Notes under the pieces: generated by a model | Seen by the model: the letters and a program-made list of their open reading frames with translations, nothing else | Databases searched by the model: none | What the model was told of the DNA's origin: nothing | Translations under genes and position numbers: made by a program | Shown here: piece after piece, positions 1 to 7,493 of the stretch | Layout of the letters: every line of letters starts with the position of its first letter | How positions within the stretch are numbered: position 1 is the first letter of the stretch | Assembly: GCA_003662995.1 (NCBI GenBank) | Contig: QMZC01000011.1 | Coordinates: 1-38,548 of the forward strand | DNA from: Archaeoglobales archaeon | GTDB lineage: Archaea; Halobacteriota; Archaeoglobi; Archaeoglobales; Archaeoglobaceae | Direction of reading: 5' to 3' | DNA length: 38,548 bases

Positions 1-2
1 AT

Positions 3-62
3 ACGATAGACTACATCGCTGGCAATCCAACAGCAAAACTGGTGGTGGTGGTATGGCGATGA
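3..62 (+). CDS. C-terminal end of an upstream gene (partial), probably pilin-like
   Basis: The frame starting at base 3 is open to a TGA at 60-62 and ends in a run of valines followed by W-R. The stop overlaps the ATG of the next gene at 59-61 in the ATGA arrangement used at two other junctions of this operon. The hydrophobic beta-strand-like ending resembles the end of the next pilin-like protein, so this is probably the last 19 residues of another member of the cluster. Only the tail lies in the window, so the family is inferred from position. Confidence 0.55.
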   Translation, partial: TIDYIAGNPTAKLVVVVWR

Positions 63-616
63 ACGACAAAGCTCAAGCTTTAACTTTAGAAGGTGTTACC
101 GCTGCTTTGTTACTTTTACTTGCAATGTACGCTCTATTTCAAGGTTCTCTTGTAATTTCACCAGTATGGAGTGAACTGGGCGATGCTCAACTCAAACAAA
201 TCGGTTATGACACCTTAAGAATTTTGGATGGAGATACCTCAAACAACGATTCTTTGAAGTACATGCTTTACCATTTAAACAAGAGCGATCCAGACTTTCC
301 TGTGCCAAACGATGAATTTGTGAACTCTTTGGAAACTCTTTTAACACCAAATATTAGGTATAAGCTGGACGTTTCTTGGGTCAACATAACAGGAAATGGG
401 ACTGACCAGAACACAAGTTTTAATTTCGTTGAGAGTTTAGTTTTAATTAACAACACACCAACGCCTGATGCGGTTACGGTAAGCAAACTTGTTGTTTTAA
501 ATCGTGAATTGTTGTCGGATGATTCACCTTTCAGACAACCTGAATTAAACTTGACTGGTCATAGTCCACGATATCCAATTGTGGTGGAGGTGAGGTTAAC
601 ACTATGGACGATTTAA
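59..616 (+). CDS. Pilin-like surface protein with class III (type IV pilin) N-terminus
   Basis: The protein is about 185 residues. It begins M-N-D-K-A-Q-A-L-T-L-E-G followed by a roughly 20-residue hydrophobic stretch, which fits an archaeal prepilin signal cut after K-A by a PibD/FlaK-type peptidase. The rest is a predicted extracellular domain with several N-x-S/T sequons (NKS, NIT, NGT, NTS, NLT). I chose the ATG at 59 over the one at 53 because it forms the ATGA overlap with the upstream stop, follows a GGTGGT-rich ribosome site, and gives the same M-N-x-K-A start as three later genes. It overlaps the next gene by 13 bases, indicating translational coupling. The function could be a minor pilin or pseudopilin. 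The class of protein is fairly clear, the exact role is not. Confidence 0.7.
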   Translation: MNDKAQALTLEGVTAALLLLLAMYALFQGSLVISPVWSELGDAQLKQIGYDTLRILDGDTSNNDSLKYMLYHLNKSDPDFPVPNDEFVNSLETLLTPNIRYKLDVSWVNITGNGTDQNTSFNFVESLVLINNTPTPDAVTVSKLVVLNRELLSDDSPFRQPELNLTGHSPRYPIVVEVRLTLWTI

Positions 617-978
617 GTTTTGTGAAAGATAATAGGGGGCAAGTTCTAATCATCTTTTCCCTACTGATAACCACAGTCATCGCTTCCCTCGCCATCTTGC
701 ATGCCCAAAATTTGCTTGCAGGTGTGGAGAGTTCGAGGGCTTTAATGGTTTTTCCAAAGGAAGATATCAGAAATCTAAGACAGATCGGAAAAAGCGAATT
801 GCCAAACTACATCGTCTACGAGGATGATTTAAACAAACAGATAGAAATGCTCTACGCTCTACATGGGTTCTACGGAAGTGTTGAGAAAGTGTATGAGGAG
901 TACAATTACTACAAAATGAGAGTTATGTTCAGTAATAGTGAGGTTGAATATGTTGATATATTTATCGTTAGGAAATGA
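604..978 (+). CDS. Small pilin-like membrane protein (pseudopilin type)
   Basis: The 124-residue protein has a short charged leader, then N-R-G-Q-V-L-I-I-F and a hydrophobic segment to about residue 34, followed by a soluble charged domain. An R-G-Q motif before the hydrophobic helix is common in archaeal pilin-like proteins of secretion and pilus clusters. The hydrophobic helix sits inside the membrane or a filament core and the C-terminal part faces out. The gene starts inside the end of its neighbour and is followed after 9 bases by the large von Willebrand protein, so it belongs to the same operon. It has almost no sequons, unlike its neighbours. Whether it is incorporated into a filament or acts in assembly is unknown. 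Confidence 0.6.
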   Translation: MDDLSFVKDNRGQVLIIFSLLITTVIASLAILHAQNLLAGVESSRALMVFPKEDIRNLRQIGKSELPNYIVYEDDLNKQIEMLYALHGFYGSVEKVYEEYNYYKMRVMFSNSEVEYVDIFIVRK

Positions 979-987
979 GGTGGTAGT

Positions 988-3900
988 ATGAACGACAAAG
1001 CTGTTTCAGCCCTACTGGAATACCTGATTGTTATAGGAATACTATCGATGTTCGTTTTATTCTTAGGGTTAATACTAAACGCACAGTTTGCTGAGGGTGA
1101 GACTGGTGTGGTTTTACAAAATCAGTTTTCAGATGTTGCGTCTCAAGTTTCTTCGCAACTTGTTGACATATTTGCGATAACCCCTGAAAATGGTAGGGTT
1201 ACGGCTAAAATTTACATGCCAAAAAGGATTGGAGATTACGAGTATCACGTTGGATTTAGTAGTGTCAGCAATGAGACATACATATTTCTGCAATCAGACA
1301 AGGGAAATTTCAGAAAATACGTTGGTGTTGGTAAATTGGATTTAGACATGACTTTGCAAGGCTCAACTTTCAGTATGTCAAAAGAGCATGGATTAAATTA
1401 TACAAGAACATCCCACATTCTACCTACAGCCGTTTTAATGGTTTCCCCCTCAACCTTACTATTTACAAATCAAAGCAATGTTTGGAAGACGAACAACACT
1501 GCAAACTTCAGAATTTGTGAATCCTTTGCTGAGGGAGGATTTAACTGGACGTTAGAATTTGGAGATGGCAATAGCACTTCTGGGGATTCAAGTATTTGTC
1601 CAAGTGGCATAATTACCCATTATTATTATTGGAACACGACACCTTACAACGTTTCGGCTCATTGTAATGTTACTGATACTGCTAACATGACAGCAATCTG
1701 CCAAGCCAATCTAACGATAACGGACGAATTGGGATATAGCGATGCGTATTCGGTAAACATAACCTTCACAAAGGATGCGCTTGCTGTTAATCCAGATCTC
1801 TACATCGATAAGTACATAATACCCAAAGAAGCTTTGGTGGGACAGCCAGTAGAGATTCACATTTACATTCAGGGACAGGGCTTAAGAACTTCACCACGAG
1901 ACCTTAGCGTTGTTCACGTTATTGACAAGTCTGGAAGTATGAGGGATTATACACAATACATGAAAAGTCCAGATACTGGCACAAATTCCATTACTCCTAC
2001 AATTTGGGAGAGAAGCTTTAACATTAGTAACGAGAGTGGTATCTTAATTAAAGCATACACCAATGATACCAACAATATTATTCGCAATAAATGGTATCAA
2101 AATGTAGGTACATCATCAGATGCCGCTGAGGCAATTCAATTGTTTGTGAAAAGTCCAAGCACAGATTATGTTGAGGGAATAGAAACCATGTATCAAACCA
2201 GCCCATATATGGTTGGAAAACGTTTCTCGCAAAATAATCCTGAAAATGGAGAATGGAGGATCAGAGTTATAGGAGTATTTCCAGATGTGGATGGAGATTC
2301 AACAGATTTACATGTGGATGTCTATAAATATGACAGTGAAACTACAGAAGATGTTGACGATACATTTTACCTTGAATCTGGGAACGGATACCACTACAAT
2401 TACACATTCAACATAACATCGGATGTGGATCAATTTAGGTTTTCTGCCGAAAGTTATTCGTTTTGGTGGTTTTTATGGTTCCCCGACGACACCACCTTAA
2501 ACTTATACGATCCAAATAACAATTTGGTGTACTCAGACACTGACACTTCGCACACGATAACAGTTGAAAACCCAATTTCCGGACAGTGGACAGCAGAGTT
2601 TTCAAGTGACGGCTATAGAAGGGTAGACATAGCCTTAACAAAATATATCAAACAAAATCTAACACTCCTGCAACACTGGGACGACACTTTGACAAGCAAC
2701 TCAGACAACTACCAGTTTAATCTACCTACTGATTGTTTTAAGCTTAAGATAGAGACGGGCTCCAATTCAAACTTTTATTTATGGATTGATGGGCCCACTT
2801 CAAACCCTGATAGATTTTACACTTTGCCTTACGAGAACGCCAGCGACTCATCAACCATAAATCCGTCTGGAACCTACAGTTTTTATCTTGTACCTACCGC
2901 TCCAACTACAATCGATTATTATACAACTGTTTATGTTGCAAAAATCGATGGGGCTAAAATTGCAGCTATGAACTTTAATAGTATGATGGGTTCGGGAGAT
3001 TATGTTGGATTAGTAAGTTATTCCTCCTGTGCAAACATTGAGAACATTGAGAATTATCTCACTACAAACAAAGATACGGTAAATTCCTCAATTCAAAGTT
3101 TGTCACCTGGTGGTTGGACCAATATAGGGCATAGCCTTGAAAAAGCAAAACAAATTTTTGACAGTTATACGCCTCCAGACACAATTCCTGCTGTTATCCT
3201 AATGAGCGACGGAATTGCTAATTGTTGCAACCAGCACTGTGGTGGTTACGACGATTATTTCAGTCAATGTGGTTCGTATTGTGGTGACTCAAACAATTGT
3301 CTGAGTGAGGCTGAACAGTACGCCTTGGACATGGCAGACGCCCTCAAAAGCAATAATGTGACGATATATACAATCTGTTTTGGCGATGATGCAGACGAGG
3401 ATTTAATGGGTCAGATCTCAAGTGAGGGCTATTGTAGGGAGGCATTAACTGCTGAAGACCTCACTAGTATCTATGGACAAATTGCAACAGAACTAAGGGA
3501 CTTTGCTGCTAAAAATGTTACAGTGTCGGATGTAATTCCAAATGGTATAACTATTGATTACAGCGGAGAGATAAATATGACGTGCTGTGATCCTCTTGGT
3601 AGGGGAGATTGCCAAGACATAGAAGTCGATATAAGTGAGACTCCCAACGGAACACTACTTCAATGGAATATATCAAAGATCAACATAACTGAAGAGTGTG
3701 AAGTAACGATAACGGTCCATCCACATAGTAGTGGTGAAGCTATACCGATGGATGTAATCAATGTTAGTAATGTTACTTACCAACCCTATCCTGCCACCTG
3801 CACCGACCCAACAGACCCAACTTGCTACAAGGTGTTTGAACTTCCTGTCAGGTATCTGAAGTATTCTGCTGGAGAGGCATCAACTGTGGAATTGCAATGA
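988..3900 (+). CDS. Giant pilin-like surface protein with PKD-like and interrupted vWA domains
   Basis: The 970-residue protein starts M-N-D-K-A-V-S with a hydrophobic helix to about residue 32, a class III prepilin-like anchor. Residues about 150-260 hold a PKD-like domain (F-G-D-G, later H-Y-Y-Y-W). A von Willebrand A domain begins near 307 with the metal-site motif D313-K-S315-G-S317, but about 330 residues follow before the fold resumes near 652. The MIDAS threonine is then T711 (G-G-W-T-N) and the aspartate D741 (M-S-D-G). The insertion is beta-rich and contains segments resembling pre-peptidase C-terminal or P-domain modules (for example S-G-Q-W-T). A cysteine-rich loop follows D741. 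More than 25 N-x-S/T sequons are visible. There is no C-terminal membrane helix. The ribosome site is AGGTGGTAGT. It is likely an adhesin or tip protein on a pilus-like structure. Confidence 0.75.
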   Translation: MNDKAVSALLEYLIVIGILSMFVLFLGLILNAQFAEGETGVVLQNQFSDVASQVSSQLVDIFAITPENGRVTAKIYMPKRIGDYEYHVGFSSVSNETYIFLQSDKGNFRKYVGVGKLDLDMTLQGSTFSMSKEHGLNYTRTSHILPTAVLMVSPSTLLFTNQSNVWKTNNTANFRICESFAEGGFNWTLEFGDGNSTSGDSSICPSGIITHYYYWNTTPYNVSAHCNVTDTANMTAICQANLTITDELGYSDAYSVNITFTKDALAVNPDLYIDKYIIPKEALVGQPVEIHIYIQGQGLRTSPRDLSVVHVIDKSGSMRDYTQYMKSPDTGTNSITPTIWERSFNISNESGILIKAYTNDTNNIIRNKWYQNVGTSSDAAEAIQLFVKSPSTDYVEGIETMYQTSPYMVGKRFSQNNPENGEWRIRVIGVFPDVDGDSTDLHVDVYKYDSETTEDVDDTFYLESGNGYHYNYTFNITSDVDQFRFSAESYSFWWFLWFPDDTTLNLYDPNNNLVYSDTDTSHTITVENPISGQWTAEFSSDGYRRVDIALTKYIKQNLTLLQHWDDTLTSNSDNYQFNLPTDCFKLKIETGSNSNFYLWIDGPTSNPDRFYTLPYENASDSSTINPSGTYSFYLVPTAPTTIDYYTTVYVAKIDGAKIAAMNFNSMMGSGDYVGLVSYSSCANIENIENYLTTNKDTVNSSIQSLSPGGWTNIGHSLEKAKQIFDSYTPPDTIPAVILMSDGIANCCNQHCGGYDDYFSQCGSYCGDSNNCLSEAEQYALDMADALKSNNVTIYTICFGDDADEDLMGQISSEGYCREALTAEDLTSIYGQIATELRDFAAKNVTVSDVIPNGITIDYSGEINMTCCDPLGRGDCQDIEVDISETPNGTLLQWNISKINITEECEVTITVHPHSSGEAIPMDVINVSNVTYQPYPATCTDPTDPTCYKVFELPVRYLKYSAGEASTVELQ

Positions 3901-4622
3901 TGAACGTTAAAGCTGTTTCGGAAATCCTCGGAGGAGTATTGGTTTTGATGATAATATTGGTAACTATAGGAATAATATTTTCTACAGCTTTTCCAACCAT
4001 CGATGGTTTAAGAAAGGACATAAGGCTGAGGGGCATACAATCTCACATGCTTGATTTTAAGGAGTTGGTTGAGAGGTCCTTGGTTGGTGTTGAGCCATAC
4101 ATAATGCTGAAATTTCCAATTGCTGGTGGTAGCTTATACCTAGACAATTCAACAAAGATAGTTGTAAGAGTGTGGAATTCAACATCATCCTCATGGGATG
4201 AGATAATCAACGAAAGTATCGGCAGGTTTGAGTATTCTGAGGTTGGATGGTACTTTGTGTATGAAAATGGAGCTTTAATAGAAAATAAGGGCTATTCGAG
4301 GATGGTAACCTCTCCGAAGGTTTATACTGAGAACGAATCTGGCTATGCTTACTTGAGTTATCCAATCATATCATTCCAAGGAAATCTCTCAGTGGGTGGG
4401 AGTGGAATGCCTATTATCAAAATAAGGTTGGTAAACGTAACCGCTTACGATTTCAACAACACAAACGTGTCGATAACGTTAGAAACAAAAGATGCCCAGA
4501 GTTGGAAGAACTTTTTTGACTATATAAACGCAAATGCAACCTTGTCTGGAAACAGAGTAACGTTACAGGATTACTTTAATGAGACGCACATAACTGTTTA
4601 TAGAATAGAGGTGAGTCTATGA
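3897..4622 (+). CDS. Type IV pilin-like protein
   Basis: About 240 residues with N-terminus M-N-V-K-A-V-S-E-I-L-G-G and a hydrophobic helix. This is very close to the K-A-V-S-P-V-I consensus of euryarchaeal pilins, including the glutamate five residues after the presumed cleavage site. The body is a beta-rich extracellular domain with sequons and a G-N-L-S-V-G-G-S-G motif that is shared with the next protein as G-N-L-S-I-S-G-S-G. Two adjacent ATGs exist. The first (3897) overlaps the upstream stop as ATGA, and the second (3900) gives the M-N-x-K-A pattern. The 3' end overlaps the next start as ATGA. It is probably a structural or minor pilin paralogous to the following gene. Confidence 0.7.
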   Translation: MMNVKAVSEILGGVLVLMIILVTIGIIFSTAFPTIDGLRKDIRLRGIQSHMLDFKELVERSLVGVEPYIMLKFPIAGGSLYLDNSTKIVVRVWNSTSSSWDEIINESIGRFEYSEVGWYFVYENGALIENKGYSRMVTSPKVYTENESGYAYLSYPIISFQGNLSVGGSGMPIIKIRLVNVTAYDFNNTNVSITLETKDAQSWKNFFDYINANATLSGNRVTLQDYFNETHITVYRIEVSL

Positions 4623-5386
4623 ATTCCAAGGCTGTTTCAGAGGTGCTGAGCTACGTATTTGTTTTCTCAATAATTGTCGTCACGGTTTCAATTGTGTATA
4701 CTCAGGTAAACAACATAATTGAGGATACAAAGGCTAAATACCAACTTGAAGGTTTAAGACAGAGCTTTAAAAGAATACAGAACGTAATATACTTGGTTAC
4801 GTACGGTAAAGCCCCACAACAGGCTTTGGACGTTGAATTACAAGGAGGTAGCATGTGGATAGAAAATTCTTCATTTTTGACAATCAGATTTGACGGTATT
4901 AAAAAGTATGAAGACTACGTTAACTCATTAAACTATGAATTTGAAAATGAGAGAATAAGTTATGAAAATGGTGGTGTTTGGGAAGAATATTACGGTAATC
5001 AAAACATTATATCCAACCCAAGAATTTTTTTGGTGTATAAAGAAGTTGAGAATAAAACTCTGCTAATAGTAATAGTAACAAAAATTGTTGGAAATCTCTC
5101 AATTTCGGGATCTGGTACAATTAAATTGAAAATCATGCAATCAAACAAAACGTTCTTCAGTAGTGAAGAAGATGGGAGTCCTCATGAGGTTGAAATTAAC
5201 ATTTCTTCGTACTACAACGATGCATGGTTTGACTTTTTTGATAGCAAATTAAGGTCTCAGCACAGAAATCCTGCTGGAATAGATGTGAGCAGTGATAGTT
5301 CAAAGGTAATAGCAAGGATAACTTGTGATAAATTCATACTTACAACTTTCAACGTGAGAATTGAGGGAGTTAGCAACGTGATTTAA
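4619..5386 (+). CDS. Type IV pilin-like protein, last gene of the operon
   Basis: The 255-residue protein begins M-N-S-K-A-V-S-E-V-L and a hydrophobic helix, again a prepilin-like leader with cleavage expected after K-A. The extracellular part is paralogous in layout to the preceding protein (sequon-bearing beta-rich domain, G-N-L-S-I-S-G-S-G near residue 162, an aspartate- and phenylalanine-rich segment near 200). ATGA overlap couples it to the preceding gene. The gene converges on the ModE-like regulator, with an AT-rich gap of about 105 bases holding T-rich stretches that probably terminate this operon. It is likely a pilin subunit. No assembly ATPase or platform protein is inside the window, so these would have to be encoded upstream or elsewhere. 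Confidence 0.7.
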   Translation: MNSKAVSEVLSYVFVFSIIVVTVSIVYTQVNNIIEDTKAKYQLEGLRQSFKRIQNVIYLVTYGKAPQQALDVELQGGSMWIENSSFLTIRFDGIKKYEDYVNSLNYEFENERISYENGGVWEEYYGNQNIISNPRIFLVYKEVENKTLLIVIVTKIVGNLSISGSGTIKLKIMQSNKTFFSSEEDGSPHEVEINISSYYNDAWFDFFDSKLRSQHRNPAGIDVSSDSSKVIARITCDKFILTTFNVRIEGVSNVI

Positions 5387-5491
5387 TTTCGAATTTCGAT
5401 TTAAGTGCTTTAAAAGTCTTAAATTTAAATTTACATTTTTCAGGTAAGATTTTAAAAAGTTGGTTATAAAAAAGCTAAAAGCTCAAGTTGG
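5387..5491. terminator. AT-rich convergent gap with T-tracts and a short direct repeat
   Basis: The gap separates the end of the pilin operon from the end of the ModE-like gene. It is almost entirely A and T with T-runs readable on both strands, as expected of archaeal factor-independent termination. The ten-base word AAGTTGGTTA occurs at 5457-5466 and again at 5485-5494. The second copy overlaps the stop of the ModE-like gene. No gene is visible. Confidence 0.35.
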
Positions 5492-5902
5492 TTACTTTAA
5501 ACGCATCACAATAACCTTGTCCCCCCTCTTCAAATCCACTTCAGAATCAAACTTTATTGTAACATTGTTTCTACGAATCTCCTCAACAACTCCCCTACCA
5601 AACTCTTGATTTTTCATCTTTTCAATCAATCCGAAGTATATCTCTAAAATTTCTTCGCCTATGCCAGTTAAAGTTGTCTTTCCACCTTCTTTACCTCCTC
5701 TCTCCCTTTTAACTATTTTTTTACCCAATGCCTGCTCAATCTTGTTTAAGTAATTCCAGACGTATTTGTACGACATGTTCAGACTTTTCGCAGCCTTCGA
5801 GATCGATCCCTGCTCTTTAATAGCCTTTAGAATATCCGCTCCACCCTTACCAATAACGTGTTTACCATCCTTTTCAATCCATACTTTAAATTTAACTTCC
5901 AT
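5492..5902 (-). CDS. ModE-like winged-helix regulator (molybdate/tungstate type, DNA-binding part)
   Basis: The 136-residue protein carries the ModE/LysR-type N-terminal winged helix. The order is I-L-K-A-I-K-E-Q-G-S-I-S-K-A-A, then M-S-Y-K-Y-V-W-N-Y-L (recognition helix, about 45-55), then the wing R-G-G-K-E-G-G-K-T-T-L-T-G. The family senses or accompanies molybdate and tungstate use. A full ModE adds a pair of Mop-type oxyanion-binding domains. Here only about 45 residues follow, with a V-D-L-K-R-G-D-K-V-I-V-M ending that could be a minimal barrel, so direct ligand binding is uncertain. It is the most downstream of three minus-strand regulators. The gap of about 35 bases to the next upstream gene may allow co-transcription. 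Confidence 0.8.
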   Translation of the reverse strand: MEVKFKVWIEKDGKHVIGKGGADILKAIKEQGSISKAAKSLNMSYKYVWNYLNKIEQALGKKIVKRERGGKEGGKTTLTGIGEEILEIYFGLIEKMKNQEFGRGVVEEIRRNNVTIKFDSEVDLKRGDKVIVMRLK

Positions 5903-5937
5903 TAGTTAAAACTGAGTGGACAAAAACATAAACTTTG

Positions 5938-6852
5938 CTAAAGAATTTCGCCAATTTCGTTAAATCTCTCATTTTTCAGTTTATTTAATTTGACTTCTGA
6001 GCTTGCAGTAATAATGACAGCAGTTGCGGGGCAACCTTTTGCATTTTTTGTGTTCATCTCACACCTAACTTTGCCTCCTGCAATGGATGCTGCATAACTT
6101 ACAACTTCCCACACTCCACCGCTTTTAACCGGAAATATCGAGTTAATTTTCCCTTTTTTAACCATTTCCGCCAATTCAATAACCGTTTCTACACTAACAG
6201 TCAAACTTCTGTTATTTAAAAGCTCTTCTCCGCTCAACACTTCTCCAATCAAATATATCTTATCTCCCCTCTGAGGTATGTTCTTTATTGATAAATCTCT
6301 TAACCCTACTGTTGAGCAACTGATCGAAGTGCCATTTAAATCAAAAAAAGGCTCATGACTTGTTAAGATGACTTTTGCTTTACAGTATCTCTCCACCTCC
6401 TTTTTCAACAATTTTAAAAATTTTAAGGAGTAATCCAATGTGTTTGAGGTTGATACCATTATGGCGAGAGGTTCAACGAATCTGCAAATGGCTTCAATTA
6501 ATATCTGTTTAGCCATTATCTCTGCCACATCATCCAATTTTATTTTGAGTCTATCTTCCTCAAGCTCCCCAATTCCGCTGTACGAAGTTAAAAAAATAGT
6601 GATGGACGACATATTGCCCAAATCAACGTTTACAGCGTTTCTCTCCTCATAAACATCTACGTTTGTAATTATGGATGGTTTGAAGTAAAAGCCCAAATTC
6701 TCAAGCAGCATGAGGTATATCGTCAGAGATTGCCTAATTAGTTCAGACCTCGAGATTAAAAGTTTTGATGAAATGCCATCCAATTTCCTTACAATTTCCT
6801 CATCCAGCCTTAAATTTACAATTTTCCCACTCTTACTTTTTTTGCTCTTCAT
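5938..6852 (-). CDS. Ribbon-helix-helix regulator fused to a PurM/AIR-synthase-like domain
   Basis: Residues about 11-52 form a CopG-type ribbon-helix-helix (I-V-N-L-R-L-D-E-E-I, then S-R-S-E-L-I-R-Q-S-L). The remaining 250 residues are much longer than a usual RHH regulator. Residues about 90-215 resemble the N-terminal half of PurM-superfamily proteins (I-K-L-D-D-V-A-E-I-M-A, E-P-L-A-I-M-V-S, R-G-D-K-I-Y-L-I-G). Residues about 222-285 resemble the C-terminal half (V-I-E-L-A-E, K-I-N-S-I-F-P-V-K-S-G-G-V, A-A-S-I-A-G-G-K-V). The match is by motif pattern only. If right, DNA binding is linked to a nucleotide- or metabolite-binding fold. A cysteine cluster (C264, C274) lies in the last third. 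It sits between ModE-like and DtxR-like genes. The target is unknown. Confidence 0.6.
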   Translation of the reverse strand: MKSKKSKSGKIVNLRLDEEIVRKLDGISSKLLISRSELIRQSLTIYLMLLENLGFYFKPSIITNVDVYEERNAVNVDLGNMSSITIFLTSYSGIGELEEDRLKIKLDDVAEIMAKQILIEAICRFVEPLAIMVSTSNTLDYSLKFLKLLKKEVERYCKAKVILTSHEPFFDLNGTSISCSTVGLRDLSIKNIPQRGDKIYLIGEVLSGEELLNNRSLTVSVETVIELAEMVKKGKINSIFPVKSGGVWEVVSYAASIAGGKVRCEMNTKNAKGCPATAVIITASSEVKLNKLKNERFNEIGEIL

Positions 6853-6881
6853 TTAATTTTTATGAGTTTTTATATTCGATG

Positions 6882-7460
6882 TCAATCGACCCTTTCAACG
6901 AGAATCTTTGATTTTATCTTTTCTTCAACATCAAATCTCTCCCCTTCTACATCGATGTAATCTTTTCCAACATCCAAGATTTTTCCAGGTCTGATTCCCA
7001 TTTCTTCAACACCTTTGGGAGCAATGATAACTCTGTATCTTCCAGATTTCGTGTCAGATAGCTTCATCGTTTTAAAATTGCACTCTTCGCAAATGTCACA
7101 TTCAGATGAGATCAATTCACACACCTTTTCCACAACCTCATCGCTTACGTGATGCTCCAGTTCACAACTCAACTTTTTAGCCTCCTCCTCATCAACACCA
7201 AGAAAATCTCTGAAAAATCTTATGAATATCCGATAGTACTTTTTAATCCTCTTTGCCACCTCCTCACCCTTTGGTGTTAGAGTAGCACCATAGTACGGCT
7301 GATATTCTATGTAACCTCTATCACTAAGCTTTGACAGCATTTCTGTAACACTTGAAGGCTTTATGTTGAGTTTTTTCGCCAAATCGCTAGTCTTAGCTAC
7401 CCTTTTCTCAATCTCCTGAATATCGTAGATTGCTTCAAGGTATTCCTCAACTCTCTCCAC
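6882..7460 (-). CDS. DtxR/MntR-family metal-dependent repressor with FeoA-like domain
   Basis: The 192-residue protein has the DtxR order: winged helix (residues about 1-70, with recognition segment K-P-S-S-V-T-E-M-L-S-K-L), a dimerisation and metal-binding domain with C99-E-L-E102-H103, and a C-terminal SH3/FeoA-like domain (about 135-192). The ligand set C/E/H fits an iron or manganese sensor. Archaeoglobus fulgidus MDR1 belongs to this family. A C-D-I-C-E-E-C cluster at 121-127 just before the FeoA-like domain is an extra potential metal site. The start is a GTG at 7460, only a few tens of bases from the divergent methyltransferase start, so one short promoter region serves both directions and may be self-controlled. 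Confidence 0.85.
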   Translation of the reverse strand: MERVEEYLEAIYDIQEIEKRVAKTSDLAKKLNIKPSSVTEMLSKLSDRGYIEYQPYYGATLTPKGEEVAKRIKKYYRIFIRFFRDFLGVDEEEAKKLSCELEHHVSDEVVEKVCELISSECDICEECNFKTMKLSDTKSGRYRVIIAPKGVEEMGIRPGKILDVGKDYIDVEGERFDVEEKIKSKILVERVD

Positions 7461-7493
7461 AAAAATTATTTGAAATGCACCTTAAAAAAATTT

